Origin: Actinomycetes bacterium | Lineage (GTDB): Bacteria; Actinomycetota; Acidimicrobiia; Acidimicrobiales; JAJYPT01 | Reading direction: 5' to 3' | Assembly (NCBI GenBank): GCA_021795135.1 | Contig: JAJYPT010000015.1 | Coordinates: 1 to 19,870, forward strand | Length of the DNA: 19,870 nucleotides | In this document: one piece after another, positions 1-7,132 of the stretch | How the letters are laid out: each line of letters begins with the position of its first letter | How positions within the stretch are numbered: position 1 is the stretch's first letter | Notes under the pieces: generated by a model | Seen by the model: only the letters and a program-made list of their open reading frames with translations | What the model was told of the DNA's origin: nothing | The model's database searches: none | Position numbers and translations under genes: made by a program

Positions 1-51
1 ATCGATGCTTTAGTAGAGGCTTTAGAACAAGCAGATAAATTCTTTGCTTAG
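1..51 (+). CDS. sufS: Cysteine desulfurase SufS, C-terminal end (partial)
   Basis: The window opens inside a reading frame that ends with TAG at 49-51. Only the last 16 residues are present (IDALVEALEQADKFFA). This amphipathic tail resembles the C-terminal helix of SufS-type PLP-dependent cysteine desulfurases. The identification rests mainly on position: sufU starts 17 bases downstream on the same strand, and sufS-sufU is the standard order in Firmicutes and Actinobacteria. SufS takes sulfur from cysteine as a persulfide and passes it to SufU. The fragment is too short for a firm call by sequence alone. Confidence 0.6.
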   Translation: MDALVEALEQADKFFA

Positions 52-68
52 CAATATAAGGAGATCTA

Positions 69-539
69 ATGTCAGGCCTTGAAGACCTATATAAAGAAAT
101 AATTCTTGAACATTATAAACGCCCCAGAAACCAAGGAGAACTTCCATCTCCTCCTGCATTAAAGGCTCAAGGACATAACCCTTTATGCGGAGATGAAGTA
201 GTTGTATATGTTGAGCTAGAAAATGACCTAATAAAAGATATTAGAATTTCAGGACAAGGATGTTCGATATCTCAATCTTCAGCTTCTTTGATGTCAGTTG
301 CTGTCAAGGGAAAAACCCTATTAGAAATGGATCATTTATTGAAAATGTTCAAATCCATGATGACCATTTCTACCGCTCAAGCGGAAAATCCTCAAGAAAC
401 TGAGCTTATCGAATATAGTGAGCGAGACCTAGGAGAGCTAGCAGCACTCAAGGGGGTAGTTAAATTCCCAGTTAGAATCAAATGTGCTATTTTATCTTGG
501 AATACTTTAGTTCAAGCAATAGGGCAAAAATCTAATTAA
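69..539 (+). CDS. sufU: SufU-type iron-sulfur assembly sulfurtransferase
   Basis: A 156-residue protein of the IscU/SufU fold, of normal SufU length. It accepts persulfide sulfur from SufS and passes it to the SufBCD scaffold in the cytosol. The three conserved cysteines are visible at 40 (in NPLCGD), 65 (GQGCSIS) and 139 (VRIKCAILSW), with Asp42 next to the first; in SufU these residues hold zinc. The insert between the second and third cysteine marks SufU rather than IscU. Start ATG 69 is supported by an AAGGAG ribosome site at 58-63, five bases upstream. It lies 17 bases after sufS and is probably co-transcribed with it. Confidence 0.93.
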   Translation: MSGLEDLYKEIILEHYKRPRNQGELPSPPALKAQGHNPLCGDEVVVYVELENDLIKDIRISGQGCSISQSSASLMSVAVKGKTLLEMDHLLKMFKSMMTISTAQAENPQETELIEYSERDLGELAALKGVVKFPVRIKCAILSWNTLVQAIGQKSN

Positions 540-581
540 CTTTTTGAGTTCATATTTTTAATACTCTTATTGAGAATTTCA

Positions 582-597
582 AAAGTAAGCTTACTTT
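582..597. repeat. Perfect 16-bp palindrome downstream of sufU
   Basis: AAAGTAAGCTTACTTT is its own reverse complement. It lies in the 139-base gap between sufU and the DUF2237 gene. It could be a protein-binding site or a short hairpin (six-pair stem, four-base loop) ending the suf transcript. There is no T-run after it, so a classic intrinsic terminator is unlikely. Confidence 0.5.
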
Positions 598-666
598 AAC
601 CATAAAATATAAACGTTATTAACAAGAGTTATCACAAGAGTCAAAGATCTTTATAAATCTATTATA

Positions 667-678
667 TATACTACTGAG
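667..678 (+). promoter_or_regulatory. Probable -10 box giving a leaderless DUF2237 transcript
   Basis: TATACT at 667-672 ends six bases before ATG 679. No Shine-Dalgarno sequence is visible. Transcription would begin at or next to the start codon. No clear -35 hexamer is seen. Confidence 0.45.
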
Positions 679-1071
679 ATGGCTGAACGAAATGTTTTGG
701 GTAAAGAGCTAGAACTTTGCAGTACTGAGCCTCTAACTGGATTCTATCGAGATGGATTTTGCCATACTGGGGTTCAAGACCGAGGTAGCCATACAATTTG
801 TGCTGTTGTTACTTTTGAATTTCTCGAACACCAAAGAAAAATTGGCAATGATCTTATTACTCCTATGCCTCAATATAATTTTCCTGGTCTTGTCCCTGGG
901 GATCGTTGGTGTGTTACAGCTAGAAATTGGCTACAAGCTCACTATGATGGAGCAGCAGCCCATGTAGTTCTTGCTTGTACACATGAACAAGTACTTGAAA
1001 TCGTACCCCTTTCCATACTTCAACAATACGCTGTTGATGTTCCTCCCAGCCCAAGTGGTATTGAACTTTAA
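679..1071 (+). CDS. DUF2237 family protein, function unknown
   Basis: A 130-residue soluble protein that I recognise as DUF2237. The family signature is spread over its length: CSTEPLTGFYRDG (14-26), a GSHTICAVVT block around 36-45, GNDLITP (56-62), FPGLVPGDRWCV (68-79) and a THE block near 101. Cysteines 14, 28, 41 and 78 lie at the conserved positions, suggesting metal or redox chemistry, but no activity is established that I know of. There is no signal peptide or membrane helix. ATG 679 is the only sensible start. The gene stands alone between sufU and prfC and ends within a strong hairpin. Proximity to suf genes may be coincidental. Confidence 0.85.
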   Translation: MAERNVLGKELELCSTEPLTGFYRDGFCHTGVQDRGSHTICAVVTFEFLEHQRKIGNDLITPMPQYNFPGLVPGDRWCVTARNWLQAHYDGAAAHVVLACTHEQVLEIVPLSILQQYAVDVPPSPSGIEL

Positions 1072-1109
1072 TCCTAAATAATTATCAATAATAATTATTT
1101 AGGATTAAA
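1067..1109. terminator. 19-bp perfect hairpin over the stop codon of the DUF2237 gene
   Basis: Arms 1067-1085 and 1091-1109 are exact reverse complements around a five-base loop (CAATA). The left arm contains the TAA stop at 1069-1071. Pairing is mostly A-T and there is no strong T-run, so it may act as a terminator or as a 3'-end stabiliser. Confidence 0.7.
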
Positions 1110-1342
1110 TTATTTTAACTATAACTAAAAATATCCAAATTTCATATTAGAGCACACTTGTTGTAGCTAGGTAAGAATTATAATTACGTCGTTGGATAGG
1201 TGCTAAAATAACTACATAGGGTTTTTTAATTATTTATATTAAATCCAAGTTTTTCGAATAAATAATTAGGTTTAATTACAGTTTTTATAAAAAATTCAAA
1301 ACTACTCCTAATTTTAAGATCAATTAAAAGGAATTGCCTTAA
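1110..1342. other. Non-coding gap upstream of prfC
   Basis: About 230 AT-rich bases with no plausible gene. A weak promoter candidate (TTGTTG at 1158-1163, TATAAT at 1179-1184, 15-base spacer) would give a leader of about 150 bases. The prfC ribosome site (AAAAGGAA) lies just before the ATG at 1343. I see no known riboswitch. Confidence 0.4.
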
Positions 1343-2938
1343 ATGTTTACTCCGTTATCAACCGGTATCGATATTGGAGATCAAGCTAGCAAAAGGCGCA
1401 CTTTTGCCATTATTAGCCATCCAGATGCTGGCAAAACCACCCTCACTGAAAAATTTCTTCTTTATGCGGGGGCTGTTATGGAAGCAGGAGCTGTAAAGGC
1501 CAGAAGCGGGCGCAGAAAAGCTACTTCTGATTGGATGGCTTTAGAGCAACAAAGAGGAATTTCTATTACCTCTACTGTTTTGCAATTTTCTTATCAAAAC
1601 CACATAATAAATTTACTAGATACTCCTGGTCACCGAGATTTTTCTGAAGATACTTATAGAGTTCTAGCAGCTGCAGATGCTGTAGTGATGGTTTTAGATG
1701 TTGCTAAAGGTATTGAGTCTCAGACTCTCAAATTATTTGAAGTTTGTAGAGCTAGACAGCTACCTATTATAACGTTTTTGAATAAATACGACCGTCCAGG
1801 TAGAGATCCCTTGGAATTAATCGATGAAATTCAACAAATGATCAATTTACACCCTACTCCAATAACATGGCCAGTAGGAATACCTGGGGACTTTCGAGGA
1901 GTTATTGATCGTAGAAATAAAAATTTTATACGCTATAGTCGTACAGTTAGAGGAGCTACAACTTCTCCTGAACAAATAATTGACCCCTCTCAAGCAGCTA
2001 ATGAAGAAGGTATTTATTGGGATCAAGCACTTGAAGAATGTTCTTTATTGGAAGAAGTTGGTTCTAATTATGACCAAAAGACATTTCTTGCAGGAGAATC
2101 TAGCCCTTTATTCGTTGGTTCTGCCCTAACCAATTTTGGAGTTAGACATCTTCTTGATGCAATTATAGAACTTGCTCCAGCTCCAATTCCTAGGAATAAC
2201 ATATTAGGAGAACCTCGAGCTTTAGAAAAAGATTTTTCTGGTTTTGTATTTAAAGTTCAAGCCAACATGGATCCTTCCCATAGAGATCGTGTTGCATTTG
2301 TTAGAGTTTGTTCTGGACAATTCCAACGGGGAATGACTGTGGTCCATGAGCCAACGAAAAAACCTTTTCATACTAAATACGTAGCTTCTGTATTTGGTTC
2401 TGAACGCGATACTATTGATGAAGCCTTTCCTGGCGACGTAATAGGTTTGATAAATGCAAGTGAGCTTAGAATTGGCGATACTCTTTTTTCTAAAGAACCA
2501 GTAAAGTATCCCCCTATTCCTTCTTTTGCTCCCGAATTATTTGCCTCTGCAAGAGCTTTAGATACCTCTCGTTACAAACAATTCCAGCGAGGGTTGACTC
2601 AACTAGAACAAGAAGGGGCAGTCCAAGTACTAAGAGATCCTAAGGGCGATTATCCTTTGCCCGTAATTGCAGCTGTAGGCCAAATGCAATTTGAGGTTTT
2701 TAGCCATCGGCTAGCTAATGAATTTGGAGCAGAGGTAGAACTTACTCCTTTGCCTTATCAACTTGCTCGTCGAACAGATGAAAAAACAGCTATGGAACTT
2801 AGTTCTTGGAGATCCATAAGGGTTCTAGCTAGAAGTGATGGCACCTTACTAGCTCTTTTTGAGAGCAAGTATTGGTTAGAAAGGCTTCAAAATGACCACC
2901 CTGAGTGGGAATTGGACTCAATTGCCAACTCCATTTAG
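1343..2938 (+). CDS. prfC: Peptide chain release factor 3 (RF3 GTPase)
   Basis: A 531-residue translational GTPase, close to the usual RF3 length of about 530. RF3 uses GTP to remove RF1/RF2 from the ribosome after termination. The G-domain motifs are clear: G1 HPDAGKTT (26-33), RGISIT (71-76), G3 DTPGH (93-97), G4 NKYD (147-150; more often NKLD or NKMD). The block TSDWMALEQQRGISITS (61-77) separates RF3 from EF-G and tetracycline-protection proteins. The second half holds the beta-barrel and RF3 C-terminal domains. The start at 1343 has an AAAGGA site upstream. The gene is monocistronic by spacing and ends in a hairpin shared with the converging tetR gene. RF3 has a patchy distribution among bacteria. 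Confidence 0.95.
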   Translation: MFTPLSTGIDIGDQASKRRTFAIISHPDAGKTTLTEKFLLYAGAVMEAGAVKARSGRRKATSDWMALEQQRGISITSTVLQFSYQNHIINLLDTPGHRDFSEDTYRVLAAADAVVMVLDVAKGIESQTLKLFEVCRARQLPIITFLNKYDRPGRDPLELIDEIQQMINLHPTPITWPVGIPGDFRGVIDRRNKNFIRYSRTVRGATTSPEQIIDPSQAANEEGIYWDQALEECSLLEEVGSNYDQKTFLAGESSPLFVGSALTNFGVRHLLDAIIELAPAPIPRNNILGEPRALEKDFSGFVFKVQANMDPSHRDRVAFVRVCSGQFQRGMTVVHEPTKKPFHTKYVASVFGSERDTIDEAFPGDVIGLINASELRIGDTLFSKEPVKYPPIPSFAPELFASARALDTSRYKQFQRGLTQLEQEGAVQVLRDPKGDYPLPVIAAVGQMQFEVFSHRLANEFGAEVELTPLPYQLARRTDEKTAMELSSWRSIRVLARSDGTLLALFESKYWLERLQNDHPEWELDSIANSI

Positions 2939-2985
2939 TACTTTTTAAAAATTATGCTACAACCATAATTTTTAAAAAAGTACTA
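2936..2985. terminator. Bidirectional terminator-like hairpin between prfC and tetR
   Basis: A long inverted repeat, arms about 2936-2956 and 2964-2985, with one bulged A and a seven-base loop. It starts with the prfC stop codon TAG. Runs of T and A in the arms would give U-rich ends on both strands, which fits two converging genes. Confidence 0.75.
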
Positions 2986-3020
2986 ACTTTCAATCATAAC
3001 TATTTAAAAAATTAATTAAA

Positions 3021-3578
3021 TTATTTATTTCTTACCCCATCTAGAAAAAGACTTGAAATTGCAAAAGCTGTATCTTCCATATTGGAAATACGTTTTGATA
3101 CAAGTAATGAGCCGCCTCTTAGGAATTTAATAAAAAGTTGCGAAAGAAGCTCTAGAGAAAACTCACTTCTAATTGCTCCTTGTTCGGCCCCTTTTTCAAA
3201 TACTTTACAAATGGGATCCATAATCAAACGTTTGGCTTCAACTGGCTCAAATCCAATTCCTTCTTCTATTAGTGCCCCAGAAGGAAAAGAAAGTCCCAAA
3301 ATAGCTCTTGTGATTCTATGAATGGCTTCTTCAAAACTCACCTCTTCTAAGTTTGCCTCTTCGAGTCGTTTACCAACATTTTCTACTACTCTTTGAGACA
3401 TCGCTTTTAGTAATGCTTCCCGAGATGGAAAATAGCGATATAAAGTTGCCCTTCCCACCCCTGCTGTATCTGCAACTTGGTTCATATTTGCCTCATTGCC
3501 AAATTCAGATAGCACCTCTCCAGCAGCATCTAAAATTACACAAGCCGTCCTATCACGGAGATTAGAGTTCTTACCCAT
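3021..3578 (-). CDS. TetR-family transcriptional repressor
   Basis: A 185-residue TetR-type regulator. The N-terminal DNA-binding domain contains the helix-turn-helix at about 32-51 (MNQVADTAGVGRATLYRYFP), a strong family match. The rest is a helical ligand and dimer domain with no recognisable subfamily. It is divergent from the MFS exporter at 3710, with 131 bases between the two starts. This arrangement is typical of a repressor that controls its neighbour and itself and releases DNA when a substrate of the pump binds. The start is ATG at 3576-3578 on the complement. There is no Shine-Dalgarno sequence, but TATAAT lies six bases upstream, so translation may be leaderless. The inducer cannot be read from sequence. 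Confidence 0.9.
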   Translation of the reverse strand: MGKNSNLRDRTACVILDAAGEVLSEFGNEANMNQVADTAGVGRATLYRYFPSREALLKAMSQRVVENVGKRLEEANLEEVSFEEAIHRITRAILGLSFPSGALIEEGIGFEPVEAKRLIMDPICKVFEKGAEQGAIRSEFSLELLSQLFIKFLRGGSLLVSKRISNMEDTAFAISSLFLDGVRNK

Positions 3579-3584
3579 ACCTAT

Positions 3585-3590
3585 ATTATA
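3585..3590 (-). promoter_or_regulatory. -10 box of tetR, leaderless
   Basis: On the minus strand this reads TATAAT, followed by six bases and the ATG of the TetR gene. Start of transcription would coincide with the start codon. No good -35 box is seen at 17 bases. Confidence 0.5.
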
Positions 3591-3661
3591 AGAGCAAATT
3601 TTTTTTTAGTACTAATTTTTATTATTTTAATACATTTTTTTTCTTTCTAAGAAAAAACTAT

Positions 3662-3691
3662 TCTATAATGAGATAGCAATGTCTTATAAGA
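3662..3691. promoter_or_regulatory. Candidate TetR operator overlapping the MFS promoter
   Basis: An imperfect dyad centred between 3676 and 3677. The inner half-sites follow GAnATnGCnATnTC, flanked by TCT at one end and AGA at the other. A TATAAT box (3664-3669) lies inside the left arm, so bound repressor would block initiation of the exporter gene. AGAAAGGA (3691-3698) is the exporter's ribosome site. The assignment to the adjacent TetR protein is inference from position and symmetry. Confidence 0.5.
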
Positions 3692-3709
3692 GAAAGGATT
3701 CTGGTTACT

Positions 3710-5263
3710 ATGAGTATCAAAGAGGATCAAGCCATACCTATACAAGGTGCACAAAATAGCCCTGCACCTAAGGTTTTACCAGTCATTATCGCTCTGATGC
3801 TTGGGATGCTACTGGCTGCTTTAGATCAGACAATAGTTGCAACCGCCCTTCCTACCATTTCTGCAGATCTAGGAGGGCTAAATCATTTAGCTTGGGTAGT
3901 AACTGCTTATTTACTTACCGCCACCATATCTACACCTCTATGGGGAAATTTGGGTGATCTTTATGGTAGAAAAAAACTCTTTCAAGGCGCTATCATCATA
4001 TTTTTAATCGGATCAGCATTATCTGGACTTTCTAGTTCTATGGCTGAATTAATAGGCTTTAGAGCAATCCAAGGAATAGGTGGAGGAGGTCTAATCGTAG
4101 GAGCTCAAGCAATAATTGGAGACGTAGTTAGCCCTAGAGAAAGAGGTAAATATCAAGGCATCTTTGGGGGAGTTTTTGGTTTAGCTAGTGTAGCAGGACC
4201 TCTTTTAGGTGGGTTTTTAACTCAAAACGCTTCTTGGAGATGGGTTTTTTATATCAATCTGCCCATTGGAATCATTGCTTTGTTTGTAATAGCAGCAACA
4301 CTTCACCTACCACGGTCATCTAAAAAACATTCTATCGATTATTTAGGAACAATCGTCTTAGGCCTTGGCATAGCTTCAATGATCTTGATCACAACTTGGG
4401 GCGGCACTACTTATTCATGGACCTCTTCTACCATTTTAGGATTAGGAGCTTTGAGCTTAGTCTGCATTATTGGTTTTATAGGAATAGAAAAGAAAGCAAA
4501 AGAACCTCTATTACCTTTAAGCCTTTTTTCCAATAGCTCCTTTAGCCTGACTAGCATTGTTGGATTTATGATCGGGTTTGTAATGTTTGGAGCAATTATA
4601 TACTTGCCTACATTCTTACAAATTGTCTTTGGAGCCACTCCAACAAATTCAGGATTAGAACTTCTTCCCCTTATGGGAGGACTTATTTTAACTTCTATCA
4701 TTTCTGGAATATTGATTACCAAACATGGTCATTATAAAATTTTTCCAATAATTGGAACTGCTTTGATGACTGGAGGCCTTTACTTATTATCTTTAATGAA
4801 AGCCACTACATCTTTGGCAACCACCATGGAATATATGTTTATACTTGGTCTTGGTCTAGGTCTTGTAATACAAGTTCTTGTACTTATTGTTCAAAATGCG
4901 GTCCCTCATAGCCAGCTAGGAACAGCTACCTCTTCAGCTAGCTTTTTCCGTTCAATTGGAGGGGCTTTTGGGGTATCGGTTTTTGGAGCAATATTTAATA
5001 ACAGGTTAATTCATAATTTGCCTAAATATTTGCCTCCTACAGTACTGAGTCATATACATAAAGGCAGCGTTGCTCTCAACCCAGCCCAATTAGACCGTCT
5101 TCCAGCTCCTATCCATAATGGCTTCACCCAGGCGTTTGCTCACTCTTTGGACATTGTTTTTTTGGTAGGAGTTCCAGTTGCGTTACTAGCTTTTGTTGTT
5201 ACTTTTTTTATAAAGCAACTTCCTCTTAGGGATCATTCTTATATCGAATCTTTGCATGAATAA
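3710..5263 (+). CDS. MFS multidrug exporter, DHA2 (14-helix) type
   Basis: A 517-residue inner-membrane protein of the drug:H+ antiporter-2 group (EmrB/QacA-like), of normal length. Motifs are visible: LDQTIVATALPTI (38-50), typical of DHA2; motif A GNLGDLYGRKK (79-89); motif B RAIQGIGGGG (118-127); motif C GPLLGG (163-168). Fourteen hydrophobic segments are expected from the family, and hydrophobic runs continue to about residue 505. It would use the proton gradient to expel lipophilic compounds; the substrate is not predictable. The divergent TetR gene and dyad upstream suggest substrate-induced expression. ATG 3710 follows AGAAAGGA at 3691-3698, a slightly long 11-base spacing. A hairpin at 5280-5306 follows. 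Confidence 0.92.
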   Translation: MSIKEDQAIPIQGAQNSPAPKVLPVIIALMLGMLLAALDQTIVATALPTISADLGGLNHLAWVVTAYLLTATISTPLWGNLGDLYGRKKLFQGAIIIFLIGSALSGLSSSMAELIGFRAIQGIGGGGLIVGAQAIIGDVVSPRERGKYQGIFGGVFGLASVAGPLLGGFLTQNASWRWVFYINLPIGIIALFVIAATLHLPRSSKKHSIDYLGTIVLGLGIASMILITTWGGTTYSWTSSTILGLGALSLVCIIGFIGIEKKAKEPLLPLSLFSNSSFSLTSIVGFMIGFVMFGAIIYLPTFLQIVFGATPTNSGLELLPLMGGLILTSIISGILITKHGHYKIFPIIGTALMTGGLYLLSLMKATTSLATTMEYMFILGLGLGLVIQVLVLIVQNAVPHSQLGTATSSASFFRSIGGAFGVSVFGAIFNNRLIHNLPKYLPPTVLSHIHKGSVALNPAQLDRLPAPIHNGFTQAFAHSLDIVFLVGVPVALLAFVVTFFIKQLPLRDHSYIESLHE

Positions 5264-5279
5264 AAATAAAAGTTTACAT

Positions 5280-5306
5280 GAATAAAAGTAGGTATTACTT
5301 TTATTC
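5280..5306 (+). terminator. Terminator hairpin of the MFS gene
   Basis: Perfect 11-pair stem (GAATAAAAGTA with TACTTTTATTC) and a GGTAT loop, 17 bases after the stop codon. The sequence CATGAATAAAA occurs twice here (5255-5265 and 5277-5287), a short direct repeat that includes the stop codon. Confidence 0.65.
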
Positions 5307-5390
5307 TCAACCCTAAATATAAAGTTTGAAATAACCAAGAGAGGGAAACTTCTATTCTAAATAAACAAAGTTATTGGTTAGTGGTTTCAG

Positions 5391-5427
5391 ATATGAGGCA
5401 TCTTTTAGCTTGGGAGATGCCTCATAT
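5391..5427. repeat. 13-bp perfect inverted repeat (hairpin)
   Basis: Arms 5391-5403 (ATATGAGGCATCT) and 5415-5427 are exact complements around an 11-base loop. It has more G-C pairs than other hairpins here but no T-run on either side. It could end the lysC-asd-GNAT transcript, whose last gene stops at 5621 on the minus strand, or be part of an untranslated RNA. Confidence 0.6.
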
Positions 5428-5482
5428 TTAGGAAACGCATAAGGCAGCGAACAATTTCCAAAAGGGGCGGCTTGAAACATAG

Positions 5483-5581
5483 GAGCATCATTTCTCAGGC
5501 CATAGACCCGAGCGGCGTTCTAATGCAGAACTAAAATCATGGGCTTTTCACCCCGATCTTATTTTGGTAACAAAAGTCTAG
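5483..5581 (+). pseudogene. Possible aldo/keto reductase relic
   Basis: A 32-codon stretch between two TAG codons, with no start codon or ribosome site. Its second half reads NAELKSWAFHPDLILVTKV (5522-5578). This resembles the aldo/keto reductase region usually written NELIxEALHPYPDDLVIxTKVG, aligned with an insertion and a gap. Base composition over 5431-5560 is close to half G+C, clearly above the flanks. The rest of the gap to GNAT is AT-rich. The match is from memory and short; chance similarity or a structured RNA are alternatives. Confidence 0.35.
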
Positions 5582-5620
5582 ATTCATCTTCCCACTAGCT
5601 AAAACTAATCTTTTTGTTGA

Positions 5621-6073
5621 TTATAAGACATCTCTTACAAAATGAAATGCATTTATTAGGTATCTAGAATTTAGATACAGACGATGAGCAGTACTGCGGC
5701 TTGGACCAACACCAGAGTCAAGATGAATTTGTTTACAATTCAATCGCTTAGCTTCGTCATAGATCCATTCTAAAAGTCGACTAGCAAAACCATTGTTGCG
5801 AAATGCTAAAGCAGTGGATAAGTCTTCTATATATAAATATTTTCCCCAACTTAGACTAGTGCCTAGTCTAAAACCCGCTACAGCAAAAGCTGGGTCTCCA
5901 TTAGTGGGCAAAACCGCAACAAGTCTATAACCATTTGGTCGTTGGACTTCATCAACTTGTTGTACAAAATCTTCAACAGAATCAAAATCAGTTCTCAGCT
6001 GTGACATAGCATCAAAAACTAATCTTGTATCAAGAGGCAAGACTTCTTTTATAATCCAAGGGTCATCCTTCAT
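5621..6073 (-). CDS. GNAT family N-acetyltransferase
   Basis: A 150-residue protein with a GNAT fold. It contains a central strand pair (YLYIEDLSTALAFRNNGFASRLL, about 80-102), in which RNNGFASRLL (93-102) is a version of the R/Q-x-x-G-x-G/A acetyl-CoA pyrophosphate loop. The C-terminal block IHLDSGVGPSRSTAHRLYLN (115-134) is typical of the last strands and helix. The acceptor is unknown. It lies 10 bases after asd, with its GAGGAA ribosome site overlapping the asd stop codon, so it is probably the last gene of a lysC-asd-GNAT operon. A link to aspartate-family amino acids is possible but unproven. Confidence 0.85.
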   Translation of the reverse strand: MKDDPWIIKEVLPLDTRLVFDAMSQLRTDFDSVEDFVQQVDEVQRPNGYRLVAVLPTNGDPAFAVAGFRLGTSLSWGKYLYIEDLSTALAFRNNGFASRLLEWIYDEAKRLNCKQIHLDSGVGPSRSTAHRLYLNSRYLINAFHFVRDVL

Positions 6074-6083
6074 GGCAATTCCT

Positions 6084-7106
6084 CTAATTACGGTTTAATT
6101 CTTCTTTTAATAATATTTCTGCTATTTGTAAAGCATTTAACGCTGCACCCTTTCGTAAATTATCACCCGAAACAAAAAGAGCTATGCCATTTGCAACTCC
6201 ATGATCTTTTCGTATACGACCAACAAAGCAGGGGTCTTTGCCAGTACAAGACAAAGGAGTAGGTATATCACTTAATTCAACTCCTGGTGCTTGTTTCAAA
6301 ATAGAACTAACTTCTTCAACTTCTATGGGATGTAAAAATTCGAGATTCAAAGAAATAGAATGACCTGTAAAGACAGGCACTCTTACACAAGTACAAGAAA
6401 CACTTAGATCTAATAAACCTAATATTTTTCTACTTTCGTCCCTAAATTTATGTTCTTCAACTGTCTCATCATCTATAAGTTCTCCTGCCAAAGGTATGAC
6501 ATTGGCCACAATAGGCTTAGGAAAAACTTCTATATTTTTAAACTCAACGACATCTCCACTCATTGTTAAACGAGATGGATCCCCTAAGAGCTGCATCTGT
6601 CCACTAAGTTCAGCTACTCCTTTTATCCCAGCTCCAGATACAGCTTGATAAGTAGAAGCAGTTACTCTTTTTAAACCTGCTCTTTCATGAAGGGGTTTTA
6701 TAACAGGCATTGCTATCATTGTTGTACAATTTGGGTTAGCTATGATGCCCTTAGGGATAGTAAATAGTTCATAAGGGTTTACCTCTGCAACAACTAAAGG
6801 AACTTCAGGATCCATCCTCCAAGCTGAAGAATTATCTATAACTATTGCGCCACTAGCAGCTACCTTAGGAGCCCATAATAATGAAGCAGATGCTCCCATG
6901 GAAAAAAGAGCAATATCTATGCCAGTAAAATCAGCCCCATCTACATCTTCTATTGTTATTTGTTCTCCCAAACACTCAAGTTTTTTTCCTGCTGACTTAG
7001 ATGAGGCGAAAAGACGAACTTGGGTGGCGGGAAAATTTCTTTCGGCCAATAAAGAAAGCATTACTCCACCAACTTGGCCTGAGGCTCCAAAAATTCCTAC
7101 ATTCAT
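6084..7106 (-). CDS. asd: Aspartate-semialdehyde dehydrogenase
   Basis: A 340-residue enzyme of normal length. It reduces aspartyl phosphate to aspartate semialdehyde with NADPH, the branch point to lysine/diaminopimelate, threonine and methionine. Visible are the nucleotide-binding loop GASGQVG (7-13), the catalytic cysteine at 127 in ANPNCTT, the TYQAVSGAG block (152-160), and the catalytic histidine at 249 in RVPVFTGHS. The C-terminal SGDNLRKGAA block is also typical. Start ATG 7106 lies 26 bases after the lysC stop, with only a weak AGAGTAG ribosome site. Gene order lysC-asd is the usual actinobacterial arrangement and implies joint expression. Confidence 0.96.
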   Translation of the reverse strand: MNVGIFGASGQVGGVMLSLLAERNFPATQVRLFASSKSAGKKLECLGEQITIEDVDGADFTGIDIALFSMGASASLLWAPKVAASGAIVIDNSSAWRMDPEVPLVVAEVNPYELFTIPKGIIANPNCTTMIAMPVIKPLHERAGLKRVTASTYQAVSGAGIKGVAELSGQMQLLGDPSRLTMSGDVVEFKNIEVFPKPIVANVIPLAGELIDDETVEEHKFRDESRKILGLLDLSVSCTCVRVPVFTGHSISLNLEFLHPIEVEEVSSILKQAPGVELSDIPTPLSCTGKDPCFVGRIRKDHGVANGIALFVSGDNLRKGAALNALQIAEILLKEELNRN

Positions 7107-7132
7107 ATATCTACTCTAGATCAATACTTTGC

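Noticed and set aside
752..967. 71-codon frame within the DUF2237 gene
   Set aside because: Overlaps the family-matching frame and has a hydrophobic low-complexity translation typical of a shadow.
1158..1184. Promoter TTGTTG/TATAAT upstream of prfC
   Set aside because: The spacer is only 15 bases and such motifs are frequent by chance in AT-rich DNA; kept only as a remark in the gap entry.
5431..5560. tmRNA, RNase P RNA or 6S RNA in the G+C-richer patch
   Set aside because: None of their conserved sequence blocks is present and no matching long-range pairing was seen.
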